A stretch of DNA of 64,000 nucleotides from the NCBI GenBank assembly GCA_022793375.1, contig JAAWCS010000049.1, forward strand, positions 57,688 through 121,687, written 5' to 3'. The number at the start of each line of letters is the position of its first letter. The first letter of the stretch is position 1. The DNA is from Lachnospiraceae bacterium (GTDB lineage: Bacteria; Bacillota; Clostridia; Lachnospirales; Lachnospiraceae). The notes under the pieces were generated by a model. The model worked only from the letters and a program-made list of their open reading frames with translations, searched no databases and was not told where the DNA came from. Of the stretch, positions 29,924-39,946 are shown in pieces. Made by a program: the position numbers and the translations under genes.

Positions 29924-31042
29924 CTATCCCCGCACCGGAATTACCAGAAGCCCCAGGCGGTTCAGCAGATATCCAAACAGCATCGCGACTGCCGGCGCCA
30001 TGCAGAGCCCGCACCAAAAAAGCTCCCGAAACCTCTTCGAAGCGATCAGGCGCACAAGCGCAAACACGCCGATACTCATAATTACCAAAAACCAGGCCGA
30101 GGACGAAATCGCCGCCGCCCCCCAAGCCGTCACAAACAGCGCCCGCCACGCATACGCCTCCTCCTTCCGGCTCAGCTGCAAAAACCAGTAGAGAAGAAAC
30201 ATAGAAGTAATCGCTCCCGTGACCGCCTTGCCCTCATAGGTCCGCAGAAGAACAAAACTTGAAGCCGTGTACGCCGTATACGTACATACATTGACTAACA
30301 GGGAAAATCCCATAAACAGCGCCACCGCCCGGTCGTTCTTTCCAAACAGGAAGCGCCCAAAGCGATGATACAGCAGATTGAGCACGATTGTCACTACAAT
30401 GACCATGACCGTTTTTGTCTCAATCAGCGGGTGCAGCCCCAGCAGGCGGCAGACGACCGCGTCATGCATGTGATAGGTTGCCAGGCAATGCCTGAGGTCA
30501 AACGCACTCAGCAGCTCCCCCGTCAGCGGATCGATGGTCCCGATTGAATCCGTGTAGACGGAAAAGGATACATTGCCCACATAGTAAGTCGCATCCCAAT
30601 AACTCGAATAGATCGCCGAGACCAGCGCGACATGCACAAGCGCTATCAAAACCGGAGCCAGCCGCCAAAAACGCAGCCGTTCCTTCCACACGCCGGTCGG
30701 TATGCCTGCTCCCAGCACCCGCAGCTGTCCGCCCGCCTTTTTACGCCGGATATAAAACGAACCGGCGCAGGCCGCCACGACAAGGACGCCCCATAGAGCG
30801 GCCAGCTCCGACAGCCGTCTCTGCGCAAACATCATTGGCAGCGTCACGACCTGGAACAGCGCATAATAGAGGAAAAAGCCAATGACAATCCTTTCCTGCG
30901 CCGTCCTTGCCGTTTTTGAAAAAAGGCAGACAAATGCACTGCCAAAGTTCCAAAACAGGAACAGATGCAGCACCGCCGCCACTCCTGCTTTTATCAGATC
31001 GAACCACATCCTGCCTAAAAATCCTCCCTGATTTTCTCCCAC
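29924..31042 (-). CDS. DUF6077-like membrane protein, N-terminal half
   Basis: 372 aa polytopic; ISSSAWFLVIM and the TM pattern resemble DUF6077 proteins. Confidence 0.5.
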   Translation of the reverse strand: MGENQGGFLGRMWFDLIKAGVAAVLHLFLFWNFGSAFVCLFSKTARTAQERIVIGFFLYYALFQVVTLPMMFAQRRLSELAALWGVLVVAACAGSFYIRRKKAGGQLRVLGAGIPTGVWKERLRFWRLAPVLIALVHVALVSAIYSSYWDATYYVGNVSFSVYTDSIGTIDPLTGELLSAFDLRHCLATYHMHDAVVCRLLGLHPLIETKTVMVIVVTIVLNLLYHRFGRFLFGKNDRAVALFMGFSLLVNVCTYTAYTASSFVLLRTYEGKAVTGAITSMFLLYWFLQLSRKEEAYAWRALFVTAWGAAAISSSAWFLVIMSIGVFALVRLIASKRFRELFWCGLCMAPAVAMLFGYLLNRLGLLVIPVRG

Positions 31043-34000
31043 AGCGCTTCCATGCTAAAATGGCCGCGGATATATCCCTGCGTCTTTTCCGAAATCTTTT
31101 TAAGCTCCGCCGCATCCTGATATAACGCGGCCGCTTTCTTGGCAAACGCTTCTGCGGTATCCGCCACGGCGACGACCGACCGCACATCCGGAATCCCTTC
31201 CGCTCCGATCGATGTCGTAACCATCGGGATCCCGTTGTAGATCGCCTCAATCACCTTGCCCTTGACCCCCGCGCCGAAGCGCAGCGGACAGACCACCAGG
31301 CGGCAAGTATCGTACAGCGCTTGCAGCTCCGTATCGCTCACAAACCCTTTGACCACAATCGGCCCCGGGTTTCCGGCTCCGTCCGTCCCGTCAAGCGCCG
31401 TAATCTCTCCCGGCGCCCGCGAACCGGCGATGTAGAACGGAATCTGTGATGCTTCTTCTCCCAGCAAGGCTTGCATCCGCGGATAGATCTCCTGCGTAAA
31501 CCACAGTACCGCGTCCACATTCGGCCGGTGCGCAAACCCGCCGATAAACATAAAGCCGCGCCGCTTCGCAAAGTCCTGCGGGATTTCTCCGATTTCCCGG
31601 AATCGGTCGTAGCTGTACACCGACACGCTCTTAACCGGGATGGAAGGATCCGCCAGGCGGATCGCCTCCTCCTCCACGGTCGAGGGATAATACACCGCCT
31701 CGCAATTATGCATGATGGCGTACTCCGCCTTCTTCCAGTGTTCCGATTCCTCCAGGCGCTTCTTATCTCCTGTCAGCTCATACTCCCTGGCTTCCCTCAG
31801 GTAATGAAGGTCATGGCCGTAATAGATGCACTTGATATTCGTATGTTCCCGGATGAATCCGATATATTTCTCCGTGATATGCGGCCGATTCATAAAGGCA
31901 TAGTCAATGTAGTCTCCGTTGATCTCGATCCACTGAAGAATGCGGCCCTCGCGGAACTCATCCCCGTAGAGCACCTCCACCCCCATCTGCTGCAGCGTAC
32001 TGGTATACGGCTCTTCCCGGTTAAAATTATCCCCAATGAATTTCACCACATACCCATGTTTCAAAAACATGCGAATAAACGTAAACGTGCTCTTAGAACC
32101 CGCGTCTTTGTCATACTGCGGCACATAATGGTCGATCACCAGGATCGTCTTTTTTCCCTGCGAACGCTCCCTGGCCTCAAACAGCGCCGGCGGGTCGCTG
32201 TGCTCGGTCTGCAGCGCAAACTCCTCCGCCCACTTTTCACGCAGCTTGACGCTGTTTGCAATCTGATAACGCTTGATGCCGCTCGCGGTATCCGTCCCGT
32301 TGCTGATCCCCTCATAATGGACGACGACCGACCGCGGCTGGTACGCCACCCGGTATCCCGCGTCCCGCACCGCAAAGGCCAGATCCGCGTCCTCACAATA
32401 CGCCGGCGCGAACCGCTCGTCAAAACCGCCCAATTGCTTCCACAGAGCCGTCGGCAGCAAAATCGCCGCCCCTGAAATATAGTCCACATCCTTCACATAA
32501 TTATACGCCGCCTTCTCCGGATCATCCAGGCGGCCGTAATTCCAGCCCGTGCCGTCGCTCCAAAGGATCCCGCCGGCCTCCTGAAGGCGTCCGTCCGGAT
32601 ATACCAGCTTGGAACCCACAAGACCGATCGAAGCATCCGACTCAATCAATTCCACCAGGCTTGAAAGCCAGCCCGGCCGCACCTGCGTATCGTTATTTAA
32701 AAACAGCAGATACGTTCCCCGCGCCTGCGCCGCCGCCAGATTGCAATTTTTCAAAAATCCCATATTCTCCGGCGTGCGGCTGATGCGGATCCCGCTCACT
32801 TTCTGTGAGAGCTTCGTCGTATCATCGGTGGACTGGTCGTCCGCCACAATCACCTCGTACGCCATCTCCTGCGTGTTGGCAAGGATCGACTCCAGGCAAT
32901 GATACGTGTATTCCACCTGATTGTAGGCCGGAATCACAATCGATACCAGCGGTTTCGATACCGCCGCAAATGAAAGCGGCTTCTTTTTCTTCAGGCTGCC
33001 GCTTCCCGGCTCGGCCGGCGCTACGCCGACGGTCTGTGCGCCGCCTTTTAGCTCGTTCCCGGCCTTGTCCGTCTCACAGGCCGGCGCCTTGTCCTTCCCG
33101 GCCAGTCGTTTGCCAGCCTTGTAAACTGCCTTTACCGCCTTATATACCGGCTTAGCTCCCAGCTTCTTCGCGATGTTCTTCAGCCGGCTGTATTTGTCAA
33201 TGATCTCCTGCTGTCCGGCAATCAAGCCATTCAGGTTCTGGATATGGTTCTCCTTCAGCCGCACCGCCGTATGCAGCGACTCAATCTGCGTGTTGTAATC
33301 GTAGATCGTCTTTTCAAAGCCCCGCGCCTTTTTGGCATACCGATCCACGTACCGGCAGCAGCCGCCTTCCCCATGGACATACTCCTGGAACGCTTTTTCC
33401 ATGCGGGCAAACCGGATCGACTGCACACGGCTGATCCCCGAGCGTTCCAGAAGGCCGACCGCGTCCATCCGCCCCTCCAGCAGCCCCGCATGGTGACGAT
33501 AAAAATATAATAAAATCCGATAGCGCACGAAATCGACCGGGACCGGAAAGTCAAACACCCACTCATAGTCTAAGCAGATCCACTTTTCGTCCTTCACCAT
33601 CACGTTCTCAAACAACATATCGACGTTGCTCACCGCAAACGCCGGTCCCTCCGCTATCTTCACCGGACCAAAAACGTCGATAAAGCGTTCCGTCTTTACA
33701 AACGGCGCGCAGCCGTCCTCCCGCACCGCCAAGAGACGCGCAAGCGCCTCATTCAAAACCGCTACCGCATCCTCGCCGGAGCGGATCCGTTTTTCCAAAA
33801 GTTCATCCAGAGTCGGCGCCTCCACATACGCATAGCGCATCGTTTCTTGATAAAATTCCGGTTTTAGGAACGATACGTTCTCATAATAACGCTCCATCTT
33901 CTGCCAGCTGTCCGAAAAACGCAGAATGTGCGCTGTTCCCTCCGGCCGCAGCGCCGATTTCTCCGCGAAGCGCTTCCCGTCCTCCTCACAAATCTCCGTA

Positions 34001-34059
34001 CGGATCTGGAACGGCGCACGGCGCATTTTATTATACTTTACATACAGTACCCGCTTCAT
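31015..34059 (-). CDS. Multidomain protein: kinase-like N-terminus, coiled-coil, GT2, GT4
   Basis: SNVDMLFENVMVKDEKWICLDYEW (kinase-like loops); heptad-like IESLHTAVRLKENHIQNLNGLI; GT2 VSIVIPAYNQVEYTYHCLESIL...LLFLNNDTQVRPGWL; C-terminal GT4-like VVCPLRFGAGVKGKVIEAIYNGIPMVTT. Confidence 0.8.
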   Translation of the reverse strand: MKRVLYVKYNKMRRAPFQIRTEICEEDGKRFAEKSALRPEGTAHILRFSDSWQKMERYYENVSFLKPEFYQETMRYAYVEAPTLDELLEKRIRSGEDAVAVLNEALARLLAVREDGCAPFVKTERFIDVFGPVKIAEGPAFAVSNVDMLFENVMVKDEKWICLDYEWVFDFPVPVDFVRYRILLYFYRHHAGLLEGRMDAVGLLERSGISRVQSIRFARMEKAFQEYVHGEGGCCRYVDRYAKKARGFEKTIYDYNTQIESLHTAVRLKENHIQNLNGLIAGQQEIIDKYSRLKNIAKKLGAKPVYKAVKAVYKAGKRLAGKDKAPACETDKAGNELKGGAQTVGVAPAEPGSGSLKKKKPLSFAAVSKPLVSIVIPAYNQVEYTYHCLESILANTQEMAYEVIVADDQSTDDTTKLSQKVSGIRISRTPENMGFLKNCNLAAAQARGTYLLFLNNDTQVRPGWLSSLVELIESDASIGLVGSKLVYPDGRLQEAGGILWSDGTGWNYGRLDDPEKAAYNYVKDVDYISGAAILLPTALWKQLGGFDERFAPAYCEDADLAFAVRDAGYRVAYQPRSVVVHYEGISNGTDTASGIKRYQIANSVKLREKWAEEFALQTEHSDPPALFEARERSQGKKTILVIDHYVPQYDKDAGSKSTFTFIRMFLKHGYVVKFIGDNFNREEPYTSTLQQMGVEVLYGDEFREGRILQWIEINGDYIDYAFMNRPHITEKYIGFIREHTNIKCIYYGHDLHYLREAREYELTGDKKRLEESEHWKKAEYAIMHNCEAVYYPSTVEEEAIRLADPSIPVKSVSVYSYDRFREIGEIPQDFAKRRGFMFIGGFAHRPNVDAVLWFTQEIYPRMQALLGEEASQIPFYIAGSRAPGEITALDGTDGAGNPGPIVVKGFVSDTELQALYDTCRLVVCPLRFGAGVKGKVIEAIYNGIPMVTTSIGAEGIPDVRSVVAVADTAEAFAKKAAALYQDAAELKKISEKTQGYIRGHFSMEALWEKIREDF

Positions 34060-34970
34060 GCTTCCTCCCCGTCCGGCGTGCTCACAATCAGAAACGAATT
34101 GGCAAAATAGGGAAACTGCCCGTCCGCCGCCAGCTTCTCATACGCCGCCGCCTCATCAAACATCACATATCGATCCCGGTCATAGCTCACCGTGATATCG
34201 CTAAACATCCCCTTTTTCGGAAGAAAGGCATCCGAATATACCGCCGTCGGCAGCTTATAGTCCGGCATCGGATAATAAAACTCATTCATTCCAAACCCGG
34301 CTTCGCACAAAAGCCGCGTGATCTCCGGTTTGGAGAATGTGCGCACGCCCTTCACTCCCGCATAATCCCCGATCCCGTCAAAAAAACGGCCCGTATGATC
34401 CTCCGCCGCCCCGGCCCAATACTTGAGCCCGAACTGGTTCTCGATCGCCACAATCAGCTTGCCGCCCGGCTTTAAGAATCGCTTAACCCGGTTCAGCATC
34501 GCGCTATACGGCTCTCCCTGGCTGATATAATAGCCGGCGTACTCCAGCACGCCGATCAAGGTCACATAATCAAAACGTTCCTCCAGCACAAGATCCTCAA
34601 AATTGCCGACAAAAATCTCCAGGTTTCCATGGCCACCGTTTCGCACCGCGTTGATCGTGGAACGCCGCTTCGACAAATCGTTGCACACCACCCGCTTCAC
34701 ACGGCGGCAGAACAAGCCGGTCACCGCCCCGCAGCCGGCCCCGATTTCCAAGAGGCTTGCCTGCGGGTCGAAATCATACCACTCCAGCACATTTTCCCGC
34801 ACATCGGACAGGTGGTACAAAATCGGCCAGTCCTCGTTTTCCTGCAGGATTTCAGAGAGCGGCCGGCCGCTCTCGCACAGCGAAAGCAGACGGTCCTCCA
34901 CCTCCCCGTCGCTGTACAAATCCTCTCCCTTATAAAATTTCAGATTCAACACCTGCTCTACCGTATTCAT
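34056..34970 (-). CDS. Class I SAM-dependent methyltransferase
   Basis: ASLLEIGAGCGAVTGLFC...VVCNDLSKRR...FDYVTLIGVLEYA. Overlaps the start of the next gene by 4 nt. Confidence 0.85.
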   Translation of the reverse strand: MNTVEQVLNLKFYKGEDLYSDGEVEDRLLSLCESGRPLSEILQENEDWPILYHLSDVRENVLEWYDFDPQASLLEIGAGCGAVTGLFCRRVKRVVCNDLSKRRSTINAVRNGGHGNLEIFVGNFEDLVLEERFDYVTLIGVLEYAGYYISQGEPYSAMLNRVKRFLKPGGKLIVAIENQFGLKYWAGAAEDHTGRFFDGIGDYAGVKGVRTFSKPEITRLLCEAGFGMNEFYYPMPDYKLPTAVYSDAFLPKKGMFSDITVSYDRDRYVMFDEAAAYEKLAADGQFPYFANSFLIVSTPDGEEA

Positions 34971-34998
34971 CGCCAAAACCTTTCCGTCCGCGGCCCGT

Positions 34999-36399
34999 TT
35001 ACACCGGTTCTCTCCCGTCGCTACGGCCCGTTTCCTGGCGCGCAACGCGGACCTGGCTGTTCATGTCATAGTATCCCACCGTATTTTTATCCGCAATCAC
35101 CGTCAGATTTACAATATCATAGAGACGGTCGTACACCACGAATTCCCCGTTAACAAATCCCGTACAGCCAAGCGACAACAGATAATCCTTTCCCTGCAGG
35201 TTCATCTCCTGCGCAAACTCGGCCGTCATTACGTCCCCGGCCCGGGCAAGCCCCGTCTCACAGCCTTCAATCATGCTGTTCGTTCCGGTAATTTCCGTCC
35301 CCTTGGAGTCCTTGATCGTAAAAGCAAAAATCGGGTCTCGAACCGTCTCCTCAAACCGCACCTTCATCTTGATTGTAAACGGCCTTCCCTTCAAAAGCAG
35401 ATTCGACAGTTCTCCCTTATGGTCAAAAATCCCCAGGTCAACGATGCGCGCCGCCCCGGTTCCGTACGTTTGCTGATCCTTATTGACGCTCAGGCGGCTG
35501 ATCCACGGCTCATCCGTCTCCTGCAGGCTTTCGCAAGCCTTCACATCGGCTGCCGCCCCTTCGCTTGTGCCGCCCCTTCCTTCCCGCCGGCCGCCTCCCT
35601 TTACTTCCTGCAAAAGCTGATCCGCAAAATCCGCCTTTTGGCCTATTCCCTCCAGATCCTTTTCATCGAACTGGCCCGCCAAAATCTTCTTATATAAATC
35701 CACCATCTTTCCGGGCTCGCCCTCGGCCACGAACCGCCCCTGGTTTAAGACCACAACCTTGTCGCAGTATTTAATGATCGTGCCCATATCATGCGTCACC
35801 AAAATCACGGTCGTGCCGCTCTCGCGGATTTCATTGATCTTCTGATAACACTTGGCCTGGAAAAACACATCCCCCACCGCCAGCGCTTCGTCCACAATCA
35901 AAATCTCCGGATCGACATGGATCGCCAGCGCAAACGCCAGGCGCACAAACATACCGCTGGAATATGTTTTCACCGGCTGGTACACAAAATCGCCGATATC
36001 CGCAAAACTTAAAATATTCGGCAGCTTTGCCTCCATTTCCCGGCGGCTGTAGCCCATCATCGTCCCGTTCATATAGATGTTTTCGATCCCGGTATACTCC
36101 ATATTAAAGCCGGCTCCCAGCTCCAGAAGCGCCGAAATACGGCCGTTTACCGTCAAAGACCCGGTCGTCGGTGTCAGGACCCCGGTAATAATCTTCAGCA
36201 TGGTGGACTTGCCCGAACCGTTGGTGCCAATGATCCCTACAAACTGCCCCTCCTCCACCTCAAATGAAACCTCGTTCAGCGCATAGAACTTTTTATGATA
36301 CTCCCTGTGTCCCGGCCGCAGCGATTCCTTCAGCCGGTCAATCGGTTTATCAAACAATTTATATACTTTTGTAACATGGTCAACCTGAATGGCTGTCAA
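34999..36399 (-). CDS. Polysaccharide ABC transporter ATPase with C-terminal Wzt_C-like domain
   Basis: Walker A GTNGSGKST, AVGDVFFQAKC, and a roughly 200 aa C-terminal beta-rich extension. Confidence 0.88.
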   Translation of the reverse strand: MTAIQVDHVTKVYKLFDKPIDRLKESLRPGHREYHKKFYALNEVSFEVEEGQFVGIIGTNGSGKSTMLKIITGVLTPTTGSLTVNGRISALLELGAGFNMEYTGIENIYMNGTMMGYSRREMEAKLPNILSFADIGDFVYQPVKTYSSGMFVRLAFALAIHVDPEILIVDEALAVGDVFFQAKCYQKINEIRESGTTVILVTHDMGTIIKYCDKVVVLNQGRFVAEGEPGKMVDLYKKILAGQFDEKDLEGIGQKADFADQLLQEVKGGGRREGRGGTSEGAAADVKACESLQETDEPWISRLSVNKDQQTYGTGAARIVDLGIFDHKGELSNLLLKGRPFTIKMKVRFEETVRDPIFAFTIKDSKGTEITGTNSMIEGCETGLARAGDVMTAEFAQEMNLQGKDYLLSLGCTGFVNGEFVVYDRLYDIVNLTVIADKNTVGYYDMNSQVRVARQETGRSDGREPV

Positions 36400-36414
36400 A
36401 GCATTTCCTCCTGT

Positions 36415-37218
36415 TTACAGCACGTCCGCAAAATGCGGCCGCAGCCGCCCAAACATCCACGCTCCCAAAACCAGCACGCCCAGGGAAAACGCCCAAAAAT
36501 ACAGCGTGTATCCCGGCTGTTCCCAAAACCAGCAGTTGTATAAAAGCGCGCCCCGCATCCCTTCCGCTACGTAAAACATCGGGTTCAGCTTCAAAAGCCA
36601 GACCAAAGAGCCGGCCATCTCATACTGCCACATGATCGGCGTCACCCAGATTCCGAACTGCAGGATAATATTTACAATCTGCCCCATATCCCGGAAAAAC
36701 ACCATCACCGCCGAGGTCATATAGGACAGCCCGAGACACAGCACAAATACCCCCGCCGAAAAGTACGGCAGCTGCAGCCAGTAAATCGTCGGCGTCCTCC
36801 CCATAATCAGGAATACCGCCAACAGGATCAACAAAAAAATCAGGTGGATGAAAAACGCGCTCACCATTTTAATGGCCGCCAGAATATTGATCGGAAAAAC
36901 GACCTTTTTCACCAGATAGTTGTATTCGTTCAAGCTGTGCGTCCCGCCGTTTAAGGCCTCCTGGAAAAAAAACCAGGGGACGATCCCCGCCAGCATCCAT
37001 AAAAGATACGGATAATTATCCGTCTGCGGCGTGATATCCCCCCTCAAAACCCCAAACACAATATAATAAATCACGACCGTCACGACCGGCTGCACAAACA
37101 TCCACAGGATCCCAAAATACGACCCCACGAATTTTTTCTTAAAATCCGCCCTGGCCAGCTCCCAAATCAACCGGCGCTTCGTAAAGACCAGGGACAGATC
37201 CGCTGCTACACTCTTCAT
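36415..37218 (-). CDS. Polysaccharide ABC transporter permease (Wzm-like)
   Basis: ABC-2 type; ADFKKKFVGSYFGILWMFVQPVVTVVIYYIVFGVLRG, with WVTPIMW. Confidence 0.88.
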   Translation of the reverse strand: MKSVAADLSLVFTKRRLIWELARADFKKKFVGSYFGILWMFVQPVVTVVIYYIVFGVLRGDITPQTDNYPYLLWMLAGIVPWFFFQEALNGGTHSLNEYNYLVKKVVFPINILAAIKMVSAFFIHLIFLLILLAVFLIMGRTPTIYWLQLPYFSAGVFVLCLGLSYMTSAVMVFFRDMGQIVNIILQFGIWVTPIMWQYEMAGSLVWLLKLNPMFYVAEGMRGALLYNCWFWEQPGYTLYFWAFSLGVLVLGAWMFGRLRPHFADVL

Positions 37219-37240
37219 AGACGCTCCCTGTCCGAACGGC

Positions 37241-37798
37241 CTACGCAAAGCGAAACGTTTCTGAAAGGCCGCCCCACTTCGTATCCTTTTCCGAGATTAT
37301 AAGCTCCATCCCCTCCTCAACCGGCCAGTCCACGCCGATCTCCGGGTCGTTCCAGGCCAGTCCGCCCTCGTCGCCGGGATGATAAAAATCGGTGCATTTG
37401 TAGGCAAATTCCGCCTCCTTTGACAACACCAAAAAACCGTGCGCAAACCCCTGCGGGATATAAAACTGTTTCTTATTCTCCTCGGACAGCTCGATGCCGA
37501 ACCATTTGCCAAAGGTCGCCGAGGACTCCCTCAGATCCACCGCCACATCAAACACACGGCCGCGGATGCAGCGCACCAGCTTGCCCTGCGGATACTGCTT
37601 TTGATAGTGCAGGCCGCGCAGGACTCCCCGTACCGACATCGACTGGTTGTCCTGCACAAACTGCATCGAAAGCCCCTGTTCCTTAAAATCCTGGTAATTG
37701 TAGGTTTCCACAAAATACCCTCTCTGGTCATAAAACACCGTCGGTTCAATGACACATAATCCCTCGATCTCACAGCGCGTTACCTTTATCTTTCCCAT
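37241..37798 (-). CDS. rfbC: dTDP-4-dehydrorhamnose 3,5-epimerase
   Basis: GVLRGLHYQKQYPQGKLVRCIRGRVFDVAVDLR, IPQGFAHGFLVLS. Confidence 0.93.
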   Translation of the reverse strand: MGKIKVTRCEIEGLCVIEPTVFYDQRGYFVETYNYQDFKEQGLSMQFVQDNQSMSVRGVLRGLHYQKQYPQGKLVRCIRGRVFDVAVDLRESSATFGKWFGIELSEENKKQFYIPQGFAHGFLVLSKEAEFAYKCTDFYHPGDEGGLAWNDPEIGVDWPVEEGMELIISEKDTKWGGLSETFRFA

Positions 37799-37847
37799 CC
37801 TGCCGGTTTCCTTTCACAGATTTAACAAAAAAACGTATTATTTGGTA

Positions 37848-37876
37848 ATTATAACATGGTATTCCCTGAATCGCAA
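37848..37876 (-). promoter_or_regulatory. SigA-like promoter upstream of rfbC
   Basis: Minus strand TTGCGA - 17 nt - TATAAT. Confidence 0.65.
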
Positions 37877-37890
37877 CCTTTCGACAGGAT

Positions 37891-39870
37891 TTACCCGCAT
37901 AGCCCTAACATCGACTGTGTAACAACCGCGCCCGTAATCAGCGCTGCCCCCGTGAGCGTGAGCAGATAAAGCCGCTCCTGCTTTATGTTTATTTTTACCG
38001 TGTCCGGGCACAGACACAGATACAGCGGCAGCAACAGCGGGATATAATACCGCGCCTGCACCCCTTTGATCGTATTTTCGCCGACCGGCGTAAAGGCCAG
38101 ATACATGGCGACCCATACCATCGCTATAATTCCCGCACATAAAAGTAAAATCCAGGCACGCGCCCCACCGCGCAGACGGCCTTCCCGATCCTTCGTACTC
38201 CCAAGCCGCTTCTCATCCGCAAAAAGTACTAAAAGCATAAAGGCCGAAATCACCCGTCCAAGCATTTCCAGCGCCACATGGCCCATCGTGCCATAGACCG
38301 ACGATCCGATCGTGTAGCTGGGAAATGTCACGCAGATACTCGAAATAAGCATCCGCAAAAAACGCGGAATGTCGCTCAGAATATAGGGAATCTGCCCCGC
38401 CTCGCTGGTATTGCCGCCGCGCGTATCGTTGCTCTCGGCCGGCGACAGCACCGTAGGCAGCACAAAGCTTGCCATCAAAACCAGAAACAGCACGGCTGCC
38501 AGCCCCTTCATCCACAGTTCCTGCCGGCGATCGGCAAACTTTTCCCGCGGCAGCAGAAAAACCGCCAGTATAAGCGGCACATAGATCGCCTTCGGCATCG
38601 ATCCGATCGAAATACTCAAAGCGATCACCGCGAAGCCATACCACTCGATCTTCCTCTGCGGATGCAGGTACTCGTCTAAAAACCAGGCAAAGCCTAAAGC
38701 CAGCAGCGAAGTCAAAAACGCGTCATAAGAATACATCGACATCAAAAACAGCGGCGTCGGCAGCAAACCGATCGCGCAGAGTACCGCCTTTCCGATCGGG
38801 ATCTTGCGGATCGCCCAGGCAAAAATCCCCGCGCAAAAAAGAAGGTTGAACAGCCTCCCCAGCTGGTATACCAGCGTAAACGGCAGCCCCAGCAAAAAGC
38901 CCAACCGCAGTCCCAAAGCTGCCGGCACATAGGCCGGCGTATAAATCCCCGCCAGCGCATGGCCCCGGCTGTAGACCATCTCCTCTTCCATACTCTGGTT
39001 CAGCGTCGCGTTCATCGCCCGCCGTTCATCCAGATTGTCCGGCAGGCTGTAGGGATAATTCTCCTTATCCGCCACAAACAGGCGTTCCAACATATCATTG
39101 GTCTTTACCTCCAGTCCGAAATGCGAAACGCAGTAGGCATGGAAAAAGTGTACTTCTTCGTCCCAGCTTGCCTTATTCGCCGGCAGCAGCACGATCATTA
39201 AAATCCCCAGTCCCAAAGCCAGCGCTAAAAATCCCGCTTCCAGATGGCGCGCTATAAAATGCCGCCCTAACCACAAAAATGCCGCTAGTCCCAGCACGGT
39301 CCACACAAAAAACACCCGCTGCCAGCGAATACCAAACGAATTGACCCAAAACGCCTCCCGCAGGCGAAACGTAAGGGTTTCCGCCTCATTCACCGGTTCT
39401 TCCGCCTCCGGCGTCATTTCGTCCCGTCCCCATACGATCTGCAGTCGTTCCACCGGCCGATCCAGCCGTTCCACCGACATCTGAGTCAGCGCGCCGTTGT
39501 GATCCTCTATAATAGCCGGCCCCCAGTCTCCCGGCCCCCAAACATACCATTTTACGCTCAGCCGTTCGTCATATTCATAGGAAAATCCAAAACGGCTCAC
39601 ATATCGACCGCCCAGCTCCACGCTAAGCACGCCCATGTCATCGGAAAGTACCCAGCCGTCCTCCGTCTGTGTAAAGCCTTCCCATGTACAGGCCTCCTCC
39701 GGCACCTCAAACCGCCCCCGCTCCCCCGCCGCCAGCATCAGCACATCCCGCTGGCAGACCAAATCCACCAAAATCCCCGCCGCCAGAATCACCGCCGCCA
39801 GGATCAGATAGCGCCCCCACGTCTTTCGCCCGCCTATATCCCATTTCCATCTTCTTCCAACGCGTTTCAC
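37891..39870 (-). CDS. DUF2142-like polytopic membrane protein
   Basis: LLPANKASWDEEVHFFHAYCVSHFG...GLLPTPLFLMSMYSYDAFLTSL. Confidence 0.7.
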   Translation of the reverse strand: MKRVGRRWKWDIGGRKTWGRYLILAAVILAAGILVDLVCQRDVLMLAAGERGRFEVPEEACTWEGFTQTEDGWVLSDDMGVLSVELGGRYVSRFGFSYEYDERLSVKWYVWGPGDWGPAIIEDHNGALTQMSVERLDRPVERLQIVWGRDEMTPEAEEPVNEAETLTFRLREAFWVNSFGIRWQRVFFVWTVLGLAAFLWLGRHFIARHLEAGFLALALGLGILMIVLLPANKASWDEEVHFFHAYCVSHFGLEVKTNDMLERLFVADKENYPYSLPDNLDERRAMNATLNQSMEEEMVYSRGHALAGIYTPAYVPAALGLRLGFLLGLPFTLVYQLGRLFNLLFCAGIFAWAIRKIPIGKAVLCAIGLLPTPLFLMSMYSYDAFLTSLLALGFAWFLDEYLHPQRKIEWYGFAVIALSISIGSMPKAIYVPLILAVFLLPREKFADRRQELWMKGLAAVLFLVLMASFVLPTVLSPAESNDTRGGNTSEAGQIPYILSDIPRFLRMLISSICVTFPSYTIGSSVYGTMGHVALEMLGRVISAFMLLVLFADEKRLGSTKDREGRLRGGARAWILLLCAGIIAMVWVAMYLAFTPVGENTIKGVQARYYIPLLLPLYLCLCPDTVKINIKQERLYLLTLTGAALITGAVVTQSMLGLCG

Positions 39871-39946
39871 AAAAGCGCCTCCCGCCCATTCAAAACTTGC
39901 AAGCCACTCATCCCTCTTCCCATTCCATTTATATCACCCATTCCAC

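Noticed and set aside
31471-32475. 334 aa plus-strand ORF
   Set aside because: Antisense to the GT2/GT4 multidomain gene, which has clear conserved motifs on the minus strand.
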